Source: Mesotoga sp. UBA6090
GTDB lineage: Bacteria > Thermotogota > Thermotogae > Petrotogales > Kosmotogaceae
Assembly (NCBI RefSeq): GCF_002435945.1
Contig: NZ_DIXC01000012.1
Coordinates: 58,559 to 122,558 of the forward strand
Reading direction: 5' to 3'
Length of the DNA stretch: 64,000 bases
Shown piece after piece: positions 56,513 to 64,000 of the stretch; position 1 is the stretch's first letter; every line of letters begins with the position of its first letter. Under the pieces are notes generated by a model that was not told the origin of the DNA, ran no database searches, and saw only the letters and a program-made list of their open reading frames with translations. A program made the translations under genes and the position numbers.

Positions 56513-57166
56513 ATGGACAGCAGGAGGATCCCCAAACCTACTATCAAAAGGCTTGCCGTATACCACAGATGTCTGGAGAATTTGGTGATCTCTGGTGTGC
56601 CTAACGTCTCTTCAAAGGACCTTGCGGAAAGACTTGGAATCAAAGCCAGCCAGGTCAGGAAAGACCTGTCATATTTCGGAGAATTCGGAAAGAGAGGCGT
56701 AGGTTATGGCACCGAGCTTCTGCTTGACAGTATAAGCGAGATACTTGGAATCAGGAAGAAATGGAATACTTGCATCGTTGGAATGGGTAACCTGGGAATG
56801 GCTTTGGCCAACTATCCGGGCCTTTCCAGCTCAGGTTTCATCACAAGGGCTCTGTTTGACAACAACCCTAATAAGATAGGAATTCCCATGCCAAATGATC
56901 TTGTAATCGAATCTACTTCATTGCTAAAGGATATTGTCAGAGAAAGAAATATTGAGATTGGTGTCATAACCGTCCCCGCAAATGCTGCGCAAAGCACTGC
57001 TGAGCTGCTGATCGAGGCCAGAATAAAGGGAATAGTCAATTTCGCTCCAGTGAGACTCTCATTGCCTCCAGAAGTAAGAAATGAAGAGATCGATATATCT
57101 GTCTCTTTCAGGTCGCTGGCCTTCAACATGACTTTTGGATCTTCAAAAAGGGGAAGAATACGGTAA
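56513..57166 (+). CDS. rex: Redox-sensing transcriptional repressor Rex
   Basis: This 217-residue protein has an N-terminal winged helix (about 1-80, with [20 protein letters not shown] and [20 protein letters not shown]) and a Rossmann domain that binds NADH/NAD ([16 protein letters not shown] near 88). The C-terminal domain-swap helix is present ([12 protein letters not shown]). Rex releases its operators when the NADH/NAD ratio rises, and in anaerobes it controls fermentation and hydrogen genes. It starts a plus-strand run with uridine kinase; the stop and next start overlap by one base. Confidence 0.95.
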   Translation: MDSRRIPKPTIKRLAVYHRCLENLVISGVPNVSSKDLAERLGIKASQVRKDLSYFGEFGKRGVGYGTELLLDSISEILGIRKKWNTCIVGMGNLGMALANYPGLSSSGFITRALFDNNPNKIGIPMPNDLVIESTSLLKDIVRERNIEIGVITVPANAAQSTAELLIEARIKGIVNFAPVRLSLPPEVRNEEIDISVSFRSLAFNMTFGSSKRGRIR

Positions 57167-57771
57167 TGGTACTTGTTTCGATAATCGGTGGCAGTGGTTC
57201 AGGCAAGACTTCGGTCACCAACGTCATCTACAACCACTTCAAAGATAGAGCTGCAATACTCTCGATGGATGATTACTACAAGAACCTCGATCCCGGGACA
57301 GATCCAAGAGAGTTCAATTTCGACTCACCAAGAGCATTTGATTTCGAACTCTTTGAACAGCACCTGAAATCAACTAAAGGGAACAAAAGCATTATGGTTC
57401 CAGTCTATAGTATGGTTACTTACCGACGGGAAGAAGGAATATGTAGAGAGTTCAAACCAAAACCTCTGGTTATTGTTGAAGGGCTCCTCGTTATGTTCAA
57501 AAAAGAGATGAGAGATCTCTTTGATTTTTCTATCTACATAGATGCTCCTGCCGATGAAAGGCTGATTAGGAGAATAGAGCGCGATACCAAGGAGAGAGGA
57601 AGGTCTGTGGATAGCATAATTGAACAGTACAGGAAGTTTGTTGCCCCTTCCTTTGAGAGCTTCATAGAACCGCAGAAATACTTTTGTGATATAGTTTTAC
57701 CTGACGGAGCCGCTAACACTACTGGGCTCAACGTAATAATAAACGCTATTGAAAACATGTTGAACAAGTGA
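57166..57771 (+). CDS. udk: Uridine kinase
   Basis: This 201-residue P-loop kinase phosphorylates uridine and cytidine to UMP and CMP. Walker A is GGSGSGKTSV near residue 7, and LSMDDYYKNLDPGTDPREFN, FDSPRAFDF and IVEGLLVMF follow. The LID region RRIERDTKERGRSVDS is typical. It is coupled to rex. The nucleoside transporter genes further right make a salvage role likely. Confidence 0.94.
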   Translation: MVLVSIIGGSGSGKTSVTNVIYNHFKDRAAILSMDDYYKNLDPGTDPREFNFDSPRAFDFELFEQHLKSTKGNKSIMVPVYSMVTYRREEGICREFKPKPLVIVEGLLVMFKKEMRDLFDFSIYIDAPADERLIRRIERDTKERGRSVDSIIEQYRKFVAPSFESFIEPQKYFCDIVLPDGAANTTGLNVIINAIENMLNK

Positions 57772-57789
57772 TCGGGCTGGAGGTGTGAA

Positions 57790-60111
57790 GTGCCAAAGAG
57801 TATGCTCTCGGTCATTGTCTTTCTGGCAATCGCTGTTCTTTCCTTTCCCTTTAGCCAGAAACTGATTGTCGAGGACTTTAAGACTTATGTAGATGACTAC
57901 AGCCAGCAAGAGCCACAGCTACCGAAAGTCGTCAAACTTATTGAAGACCTCGATTATCTGTCGGTTTACAGATTGTACAAGCTTCAAATGGTAGGTAGTA
58001 TTGAGAAAAAAGAGAGTTCGACAACAATCGCAGGACTCCTCACAAAGCATCTTGATGCATTCGGTGAAGAGGACTTCCGTGATAGCGACGACAGAATTGC
58101 TTACAGCGCTTTTCTAGCGTGGGTTCTTTCGGACATTTCGGGAAAGGCGTTTGAGACATACTCGCTTAATGAAATGCCCGCCTACCTCGAAGTCTTCAAT
58201 TCTTACTCCTCAAGAGTGCGCAGTATGGCCGAGGTTGTCTACAAGGAGTGGATTGCCTATTCTTTGGGTCTAATGAAGGAGAAACCTGGAGCATTTCCTG
58301 ATGTGCTAAAGATATCTAACTCATTCTCCTCTTTCAATTTGAAAGTTGACGCTCCAGTTGAGTGGGAGCGGGAAATACTAAGTCTTTCCGACAACAGAAT
58401 AATCGATGCGCTTAACGAGACTGTAGCCAAGATTAGTTCGAAAGAGTACAGTGTGAGTACTCTTGTTGAAGAAGAAATCAGCAGATTGGCAATACAAACA
58501 GCCATGGATCTCTCTCAAATTGGCGACGCCGAAATGATGTCTGCCGGAAGAGAGCTTTTTCGGCTGTGGCTTCTAAGATCCATGGGTCTGATTGAATATG
58601 CGCCTTTTTTCCCCGAGTCGATCGCTGTGAGAGAAAAGGAAATTGCTGGATTTCAGCTGGATATTGAACCCGTGGACTCCAAGTATCAAGTTCTCATCGA
58701 CTCGCTCGAGCAGAATCCTGAAGTCAGGACACAGGTAATTGAAAAGATCGAGATGGGAGCTCAGCTTCTTTCGATGAAGCAATTCACTCCCGTAGGTCTA
58801 ATCGAAAGCGATATCGCAGACGAAGTAAGGAAGATAGTTCCAATACAGGCAAATATAATGGGTGGAATAAGGAACGAACTCTCTGCCAATCTGGTTCTGA
58901 GTGTAGAAAAGAGCATCGATCTCTGGTGGCTAAGGGTAATTGTGTATGCTTTGTTAGTAATACTGGCATTCACAGTTCTGCCTTCCATCAAGAAGTATCT
59001 GGTCGGCTTAATAATACTTCTTGAAACGCTTTATATATTTTTCATAGGCAACATCGCTGCCGGAATCTTTGACCTCTCGCTTCACTCAATAGTCGCGCTT
59101 CCAGCCTTTACCTTTATATTTGTACTAACTGTCTCCTCTCTGCTCAACAAAAGGAAAAGAAGCAGGATTCTTGTCCTGAAGTTGCTCCTGCTTGTCTTGA
59201 TCTCGATACTTCCCTTCCTCAATCTTCTTAACGAGCAGCCAGAGATAGCTATGGACAGCTTCGAGGGATTTTATGACTCCGTGTATTATACGACTCTGAA
59301 GAACGATGTGTTTCTAGCTCCGGAATCGATGATTAGGCTGCAGACAAGAGATCTGAACTCTCTTGTTTCAAGTGAGCTGAACACTCTCAAAAGAATTCTG
59401 AGAGTGGTAATTCCAAATAAGATGAATTCGTTCTCCACAGCTGCCGGAATGAGTTTTAGCGTCGATAGCAATGGAAGACTTAGAGTTGCGGCTCCTGCCT
59501 TCAGCGAGTATTTCTCCATAGAGAATCAAACCACCTATATTTCCGAGCTTCAGGGTCTCACAAAGGACATCGATAGCTTCATAAGGGATAGCAATAGAAA
59601 TAGCAGGAGCTATTCAACCTCGGTATCAACTCTGATCGCCACAGCAGAAAGGATCGTCACTTACGCTGGACAGAAGATGAGGGAGGATTTCACCAATTCG
59701 CTCGAAACGGAGCTTGGATCTAAACCCGAACTGGCAATTGCTCTTAATGACTATCACGAAGAGATTGATCCCCTTCTCGAAAACAATCCCTCTCCAGTAC
59801 CTGTTAAAGTCTATAGAGTTCGTGAATTTGCTGCACTCATAGTCGCTCTCCTGTTGCTTGCAATTACCTTATTCGTTGTCAGGAGACCAATAATCTCCTA
59901 CATTAACCTGGCAGTAATCGTCGTCTATTTCTTCTTGGTTTTGCCAGGAATCAGCAGCTTGAATCTCTTTGTTCAAGGCGGGTCTCCAATCCTAAGAGTG
60001 ACCATTAACCCCTCAATAAACGTTTTGTTTTTGATTGTTTTTGCGGGTATAATTGTTTTATCAGTTCTATGGATCTTACTATCTCATAAGAAAGGGAGTG
60101 TTGGTAAATGA
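57790..60111 (+). CDS. Large membrane protein of unknown function
   Basis: This 773-residue protein starts at GTG 57790 after GGAGG. It has a signal peptide (SMLSVIVFLAIAVLSFPFS), a long outer domain of about 350 mostly helical residues, and four membrane helices at about 380-480. A second outer domain (about 490-670) follows, with three or four more helices near 675-765. No catalytic motif or family is recognised. It lies 18 bases after udk and overlaps the BMP substrate-binding gene by four bases, so it is made with the nucleoside transporter. It may be an accessory receptor, regulator or channel. This is inference from position. Confidence 0.8.
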   Translation: MPKSMLSVIVFLAIAVLSFPFSQKLIVEDFKTYVDDYSQQEPQLPKVVKLIEDLDYLSVYRLYKLQMVGSIEKKESSTTIAGLLTKHLDAFGEEDFRDSDDRIAYSAFLAWVLSDISGKAFETYSLNEMPAYLEVFNSYSSRVRSMAEVVYKEWIAYSLGLMKEKPGAFPDVLKISNSFSSFNLKVDAPVEWEREILSLSDNRIIDALNETVAKISSKEYSVSTLVEEEISRLAIQTAMDLSQIGDAEMMSAGRELFRLWLLRSMGLIEYAPFFPESIAVREKEIAGFQLDIEPVDSKYQVLIDSLEQNPEVRTQVIEKIEMGAQLLSMKQFTPVGLIESDIADEVRKIVPIQANIMGGIRNELSANLVLSVEKSIDLWWLRVIVYALLVILAFTVLPSIKKYLVGLIILLETLYIFFIGNIAAGIFDLSLHSIVALPAFTFIFVLTVSSLLNKRKRSRILVLKLLLLVLISILPFLNLLNEQPEIAMDSFEGFYDSVYYTTLKNDVFLAPESMIRLQTRDLNSLVSSELNTLKRILRVVIPNKMNSFSTAAGMSFSVDSNGRLRVAAPAFSEYFSIENQTTYISELQGLTKDIDSFIRDSNRNSRSYSTSVSTLIATAERIVTYAGQKMREDFTNSLETELGSKPELAIALNDYHEEIDPLLENNPSPVPVKVYRVREFAALIVALLLLAITLFVVRRPIISYINLAVIVVYFFLVLPGISSLNLFVQGGSPILRVTINPSINVLFLIVFAGIIVLSVLWILLSHKKGSVGK

Positions 60112-61130
60112 AACTAAGATTATTGCTGGTGTTCTCACTGATTCTCATGATTGCCCTCCCAGTAATGGCAATGAAGGTAATCATGGTTACTGACGTCGGC
60201 GGACTTGGAGACAAGTCTTTTAACGACGGAACATGGGAAGGAATTGTCAAGGCTTCTGATTTCCTTGGATTGGAAAGGGAAGTAGTTCAATCCAAAGAGC
60301 AGGCCGACTACATACCGAATCTATCCAACGCCGCAAAGGAAGCAGACATCATTTTCGGAGTCGGTTTCATGATGGCCGATGCGCTTTACAAGGTTGCTCC
60401 TCAGTTTCCAGACACCTACTTCATCGGTATCGACATCGATCCGATCGAGAATATGCCAAACAACGTGGCAACATATCTATTCAAAGAACAAGAAGGGGCT
60501 TTCCTAGTAGGCTATGTAGTAGCCGCTATGACTAAGACAAACATGGTAGGGTTCGTTGGAGGTCTCCCAATTCCTCCGGTCGAAAGATTCCGCTACGGCT
60601 ATGAGGCCGGGATCAGGGTTTACGAAGAGCTTCACGGAAAGACCATAAGCATGCTTCAGGGATACACTATGGACTTCAACGATCCAAAGAAGGGTAAGGA
60701 TCTCGCTCTCGCCCAGTTCGCAGAAGGAGCTGACATTGTCTTCCACGCGGCAGGTGCATGTGGAAACGGAGTAATTGAAGCCGCTGCTGAAAAGGGCGAA
60801 GGCTTCTTTGCAGTAGGAGTTGACGTTGATCAGGACTATATGGCTCCTGGAAGAGTTCTTACCAGTTCAGTAAAGAGAGTCGACATGGCTTCTTATCAGG
60901 CCGTAATGAGCATTGCCCTCGGTACTTTCGAATCCGGCACGAAGACCCTCGGTATTAAGGACGAAGGTGTTGGAATCAGCCCTATGACTTATACTAAGGA
61001 TGTTGTAGGACCAGTTATCCTTTCCGAAGTTGAATTCCTAAGAGGTCTTCTTAAGTCTGGAGCATTTATTGTTCCAGATACACAGGAAAAGCTGGATGCA
61101 TTCGTTGTCCCAGAAATAACCCTTCCGTAA
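60108..61130 (+). CDS. BMP/PnrA-family nucleoside-binding protein
   Basis: This 340-residue extracytoplasmic binding protein has a type I-like signal (LRLLLVFSLILMIALPVMA) and no lipobox Cys, unlike most PnrA-type lipoproteins. Family landmarks: VTDVGGLGDKSFNDGTWEG near residue 27, VGFMMADALYKVAPQFPD, EGAFLVGYVVAAMTKTNMVG, FVGGLPIPPVERFRYGYEAG and VGVDVDQDYMAPGRVLTSS. The family binds purine and other nucleosides. It is followed by a strong hairpin and then the ATPase and permease genes. Confidence 0.94.
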   Translation: MKLRLLLVFSLILMIALPVMAMKVIMVTDVGGLGDKSFNDGTWEGIVKASDFLGLEREVVQSKEQADYIPNLSNAAKEADIIFGVGFMMADALYKVAPQFPDTYFIGIDIDPIENMPNNVATYLFKEQEGAFLVGYVVAAMTKTNMVGFVGGLPIPPVERFRYGYEAGIRVYEELHGKTISMLQGYTMDFNDPKKGKDLALAQFAEGADIVFHAAGACGNGVIEAAAEKGEGFFAVGVDVDQDYMAPGRVLTSSVKRVDMASYQAVMSIALGTFESGTKTLGIKDEGVGISPMTYTKDVVGPVILSEVEFLRGLLKSGAFIVPDTQEKLDAFVVPEITLP

Positions 61131-61160
61131 TGGAAGCTCTTCACACAATCGTGTGATATC

Positions 61161-61195
61161 AAAGATCGGGAGAGTAAACTCTCCCGATCTTTCGT
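61161..61195 (+). terminator. Strong hairpin between nucleoside-binding protein and ATPase genes
   Basis: A 14-base perfect stem (AAAGATCGGGAGAG with CTCTCCCGATCTTT, 61161-61174 and 61179-61192) has a TAAA loop and ends in CTTTCG. A smaller perfect hairpin (TCACAC-AATC-GTGTGA, 61141-61156) precedes it. It probably ends most transcripts after the binding protein and stabilises its mRNA. Confidence 0.8.
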
Positions 61196-61219
61196 ATCAT
61201 GTACGATGGAGGTGAGCGT

Positions 61220-62812
61220 ATGAAAGAAAACAACGTTGAAAACCTCGATCTCTCCGGCATTGCAGTTGCAATGAAGGGAATAGTAAAGACATTCCCTTCC
61301 GTTGTCGCTAATGATCATGTTGATTTCCAAGTCAGACAGGGTGAAATACATGCACTTGTTGGCGAGAATGGTGCGGGAAAGTCGACTCTTATGAATCAGT
61401 TGTATGGACTGTATACTCCTGACGAAGGACAGATTTTTATAAATGGCAAGAGGACTGTAATCAATGAGCCAAAAGACGCTATTGATATGGGCATTGGTAT
61501 GGTTCATCAGCATTTCATGCTTGTGGACAATCAGACTGTAGCTGAAAATGTAGTCCTCGGTTCGGAACCGAAGCGCGGTCCTATAAAACTCTTCATGGAC
61601 ACCGGAAAATCACGGAAAATCGTTGTGGAATTGTCAAAAAAGTTTGGATTGGCCGTTGACGTAGATTCGTATATCGAAGATATCCCAGTTGGAATGCAGC
61701 AGAGAGTTGAAATTCTGAAAATCCTCTACAGAGGCGCTGAGATTCTGATTTTCGATGAACCGACAGCCGTTCTCACTCCCCAGGAAACTGAAGAGCTTTT
61801 CAAGATACTCCGCGTACTTAAAGAAAATGGTAAGACTATCATCTTCATTACTCACAAACTGAACGAAGTAATGGCAATAACCGACAGAGTAACGGTAATG
61901 AGACTTGGTAAAGTTACTGGTCAAGTGAATACGAAAGATACCAACCCAAGACAGCTCGCCACCATGATGGTCGGAAGGGAAGTCCTTCTACGAGTGGAAA
62001 AGAAAGAGAAGCAGGCCGGCGAGACTGTACTCGAGGTAAGAGACCTCCATGTCAAAGACAACAGAAATCTATATACTGTTAACGGAGTCTCTTTTTCGGT
62101 TCGTCAAGGCGAAATCGTAGGAATCGCCGGTGTTGCAGGCAACGGTCAAACAGAGCTCATTGAGGCAATAACTGGTTTGAGGAAGGTTGAAAAAGGCAAT
62201 GTCTTCCTCAACGGCAAGGATCTTACCAATCAAACCGCACTTGAGATTAGGGAGACAGGTTTGACTCATATTCCGGAGAACAGACTCAAACGAGGCATGG
62301 TAACTCAGTACCCCGTATTTTACAACCTTATTCTTGGCAAACAAGACGAAGAACCATTTTCTCAGGAGGGGTTTATCAACCTGAAAGCCGTGAAGGAGTT
62401 TTCCAGGGAAGTTGTGGATACCTTCGATGTCAGGCCAAAGAATATCAACATGCTTGCCGGAAACCTCTCAGGCGGGAATCAGCAAAAAGTAGTAGTTGGG
62501 CGCGAACTGAGTGTCGTTCCTATAGAACCGAAAGTTGTGGTAGTCTCTCAGCCGACGAGAGGACTGGATATAGGAGCCATCGAGTTCATACACACAACTC
62601 TGATCTCAATGCGTGACAAGGGTATTGCAATGCTCCTGATTTCAATGGAACTGGACGAAATCTTTTCCCTTTCCGACAGAATACTTGTCTTCTATGAGGG
62701 CGAAATAATGGGGGAAGTAACTCCAGATGAAGTCGATCGAGAAGAAATCGGACTGATGATGGCCGGTCACAAAAAGGCCGAAGTCGTCAGGGAACGGAGT
62801 GATGAAGGATGA
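61220..62812 (+). CDS. Nucleoside ABC transporter, ATP-binding protein (two ATPase domains)
   Basis: This protein has 530 residues when started at ATG 61220 after GGAGGTG. An upstream in-frame start at 61199 has no site. The first ATPase domain has Walker A GENGAGKST near 54, VGMQQRVEIL as signature and LIFDEPTAVLTP. The second has the degenerate loop GVAGNGQTEL near 305, the signature LSGGNQQKVVVGREL and VVSQPTRGLDIGA. This is the usual architecture of RbsA/NupA-type ATPases that serve sugar and nucleoside importers. It overlaps the permease gene by four bases. Confidence 0.95.
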   Translation: MKENNVENLDLSGIAVAMKGIVKTFPSVVANDHVDFQVRQGEIHALVGENGAGKSTLMNQLYGLYTPDEGQIFINGKRTVINEPKDAIDMGIGMVHQHFMLVDNQTVAENVVLGSEPKRGPIKLFMDTGKSRKIVVELSKKFGLAVDVDSYIEDIPVGMQQRVEILKILYRGAEILIFDEPTAVLTPQETEELFKILRVLKENGKTIIFITHKLNEVMAITDRVTVMRLGKVTGQVNTKDTNPRQLATMMVGREVLLRVEKKEKQAGETVLEVRDLHVKDNRNLYTVNGVSFSVRQGEIVGIAGVAGNGQTELIEAITGLRKVEKGNVFLNGKDLTNQTALEIRETGLTHIPENRLKRGMVTQYPVFYNLILGKQDEEPFSQEGFINLKAVKEFSREVVDTFDVRPKNINMLAGNLSGGNQQKVVVGRELSVVPIEPKVVVVSQPTRGLDIGAIEFIHTTLISMRDKGIAMLLISMELDEIFSLSDRILVFYEGEIMGEVTPDEVDREEIGLMMAGHKKAEVVRERSDEG

Positions 62813-63864
62813 ATACAAGCAAAATTTACGCACTATTAGTACCTGTTGTCTCCGTTATTATAGCTCTCCTGATCGCCTCCATTATTATCATAATGATCGG
62901 AAAAAATCCGATAACGGCCTATTCCATAATGCTTGACGGTGCATTCGGCAGTCAGGAAGCAGTCGCGGATACAATTATGAAGATGACACCTCTAATTCTA
63001 ACCGGCCTTGCAGTCGGGTTCGGTTTCAGAGCCGGGGTTTTCAACATAGGTGCAGAGGGCCAAATGACAATGGGAGCGCTCATTGGCGCCATCGTAGCTA
63101 TGAATATTGGCGGAATGCCCTCGGTAATCGCTATTCCTCTTTCAATACTTGTGGGAATGCTTGCGGGTGCCTTTTGGGCGTCCATAGCCGGCTTTCTTAA
63201 GGCATTCACGGGCGCACACGAAGTTATCTCGACGATAATGCTCAACTGGATTGCTGCAAACATTGCCTCTTTTATGGTAACTGGACCTCTTGCGGTGGGC
63301 TCGGGTACTCCTAAGAGCCCTGAAATCGCAGAAGCGGCCAAGCTTCCAGTGATACTGAAGGTTCAAGCTACAGAACTGAGTATTGGGATTTTTATTGCCA
63401 TCGTTGTGGCAATAATCATGTACATCTTGATAGAGAAGACTACGACTGGATACAAGCTAAAGGCCGTTGGGTTCAATCCTCATGCAGCAGAGTACGGTGG
63501 TATTAGCATAAGAAGGAGTATAATTCTAACCATGGCGATCAGTGGTGCTCTTGCCGGAATGGCAGGAATTGTTGATCTTATTGGGGTCCCGCCTCACAGA
63601 TTTGTCGGCGAACTGACCGGTGGAAGGGGATTCGATGGGATCACAATAGCTCTGATCGGCAGAAACAATCCTATCGGTATAATTTTCGCCGCTCTACTTA
63701 TCGCTGCCCTTAGGACTGGATCAAATGCGATGCAAATTAGAGCCCAGATACCAAACGACATTGTTTCAATAATCCAGGGGATAGTAATCTTTCTTGTTGC
63801 AGCTGAAAGGATCGTATCTACACTCTTATCCTGGAGGCGGAAGAAAGGAGTGACTGCAATATGA
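62809..63864 (+). CDS. Nucleoside ABC transporter permease
   Basis: This 351-residue integral membrane subunit (YufP/NupP type, BPD_transp_2 family) has about nine to ten helices. FNIGAEGQMTMGALIGA near residue 82, GAHEVISTIMLNWIA near 138, and FDGITIALIGRNNPIGII near 282 are family landmarks. It forms the channel with the second permease that starts at 63861. The start overlaps the ATPase gene (ATGA). Confidence 0.95.
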   Translation: MNTSKIYALLVPVVSVIIALLIASIIIIMIGKNPITAYSIMLDGAFGSQEAVADTIMKMTPLILTGLAVGFGFRAGVFNIGAEGQMTMGALIGAIVAMNIGGMPSVIAIPLSILVGMLAGAFWASIAGFLKAFTGAHEVISTIMLNWIAANIASFMVTGPLAVGSGTPKSPEIAEAAKLPVILKVQATELSIGIFIAIVVAIIMYILIEKTTTGYKLKAVGFNPHAAEYGGISIRRSIILTMAISGALAGMAGIVDLIGVPPHRFVGELTGGRGFDGITIALIGRNNPIGIIFAALLIAALRTGSNAMQIRAQIPNDIVSIIQGIVIFLVAAERIVSTLLSWRRKKGVTAI

Positions 63865-64000
63865 GCTGGATCGAAGCGATCTTTGCTATACTTGTCAACC
63901 CTTTGTTCTACAAATTGACTCTGCTTTCCGCAACTCCTTTGATTTTCGCCTCTCTCGGAGGTACATACAGCGAAATCACTGGAGTTACGAATATTGCTCT
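63861..64000 (+). CDS. Second nucleoside ABC transporter permease, partial (runs off the window)
   Basis: The first 46 residues are present, starting ATG 63861 in a four-base overlap with the preceding permease. TPLIFASLGGTYSEITGV followed by TNIA matches the N-terminus of the YufQ/NupQ type. The gene continues past the right edge. Confidence 0.9.
   Translation, partial: MSWIEAIFAILVNPLFYKLTLLSATPLIFASLGGTYSEITGVTNIA

Overview
The window looks like a contiguous chromosomal segment of a member of the Thermotogota, most likely a mesophilic Mesotoga/Kosmotoga-type organism. This is inferred from remembered protein resemblance, without a database search: a Thermotoga-type AglA GH4 alpha-glucosidase, a second EF-G-like GTPase with an unusual G1 motif, a DHH-CBS-tRNA nucleotidyltransferase fusion, and an rny-recX-recA-thpR-pgsA-rimO cluster. 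Base composition is moderate. Genes are tightly packed, often overlap by 1-4 bases (ATGA/TGATG), carry strong GGAGG ribosome binding sites, and often start with TTG or GTG.

Layout. 0-2 kb: end of an unknown gene, alanine racemase and ribosomal protein L28 on the minus strand, then a VanZ-like gene that appears leaderless. 2-8 kb: a frameshifted nuclease-like gene, type I pullulanase, a MoaB-like protein, a tandem pair of deoxynucleoside kinases and a HAD hydrolase. 8.5-17 kb: flavodiiron protein, a frameshifted small gene, 3-methyladenine glycosylase, GH4 alpha-glucosidase, a divergent glucose-type ABC transporter (one permease starting at an apparent ATC codon) and a badly decayed minus-strand pseudogene. 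17-31 kb: amino-acid racemase plus acetyltransferase, then a long plus-strand run (GIY-YIG-like protein, SAM hydroxide adenosyltransferase, NtrB/NtrC-like two-component pair, tRNA nucleotidyltransferase fusion, lipoprotein, NUDIX, IspE, RqcH, a membrane protein and a rhomboid protease sharing a C-terminal domain), closed by a bidirectional terminator. 31-50 kb: a minus-strand block with lysine/ornithine-type decarboxylase, GAF protein, LCP protein, YqeK-type hydrolase, EF-G paralogue, NAGPA-type glycosidase, pyrimidine-nucleoside phosphorylase, PhoR/PhoB-like pair, radical SAM protein, FtsH, TilS and tRNA-Thr(CGU). 50-56 kb: rny, recX, recA, thpR, pgsA, rimO and two small genes. 56.5-64 kb, plus strand: Rex, uridine kinase, a large unknown membrane protein, and a BMP-family nucleoside ABC transporter that runs off the right end.

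Functional themes. Alpha-glucan use: a secreted pullulanase, a glucose-type ABC transporter and an intracellular NAD-dependent GH4 alpha-glucosidase. Nucleoside salvage: two deoxynucleoside kinases, uridine kinase, pyrimidine-nucleoside phosphorylase and the BMP/ABC importer. Translation and RNA maintenance: L28, RqcH, EF-G-like protein, TilS, tRNA-Thr, A/CCA-adding fusion, RimO, RNase Y, ThpR. Redox: Rex and the flavodiiron protein.

The most notable pattern is that every disrupted or oddly initiated gene lies in the first 17 kb, while the remaining 47 kb look intact. I see no CRISPR array, insertion sequence, phage gene or rRNA. No clearly new system is established; the best candidates are the membrane protein/rhomboid pair next to RqcH and the 773-residue membrane protein inside the Rex-uridine kinase-nucleoside transporter run.
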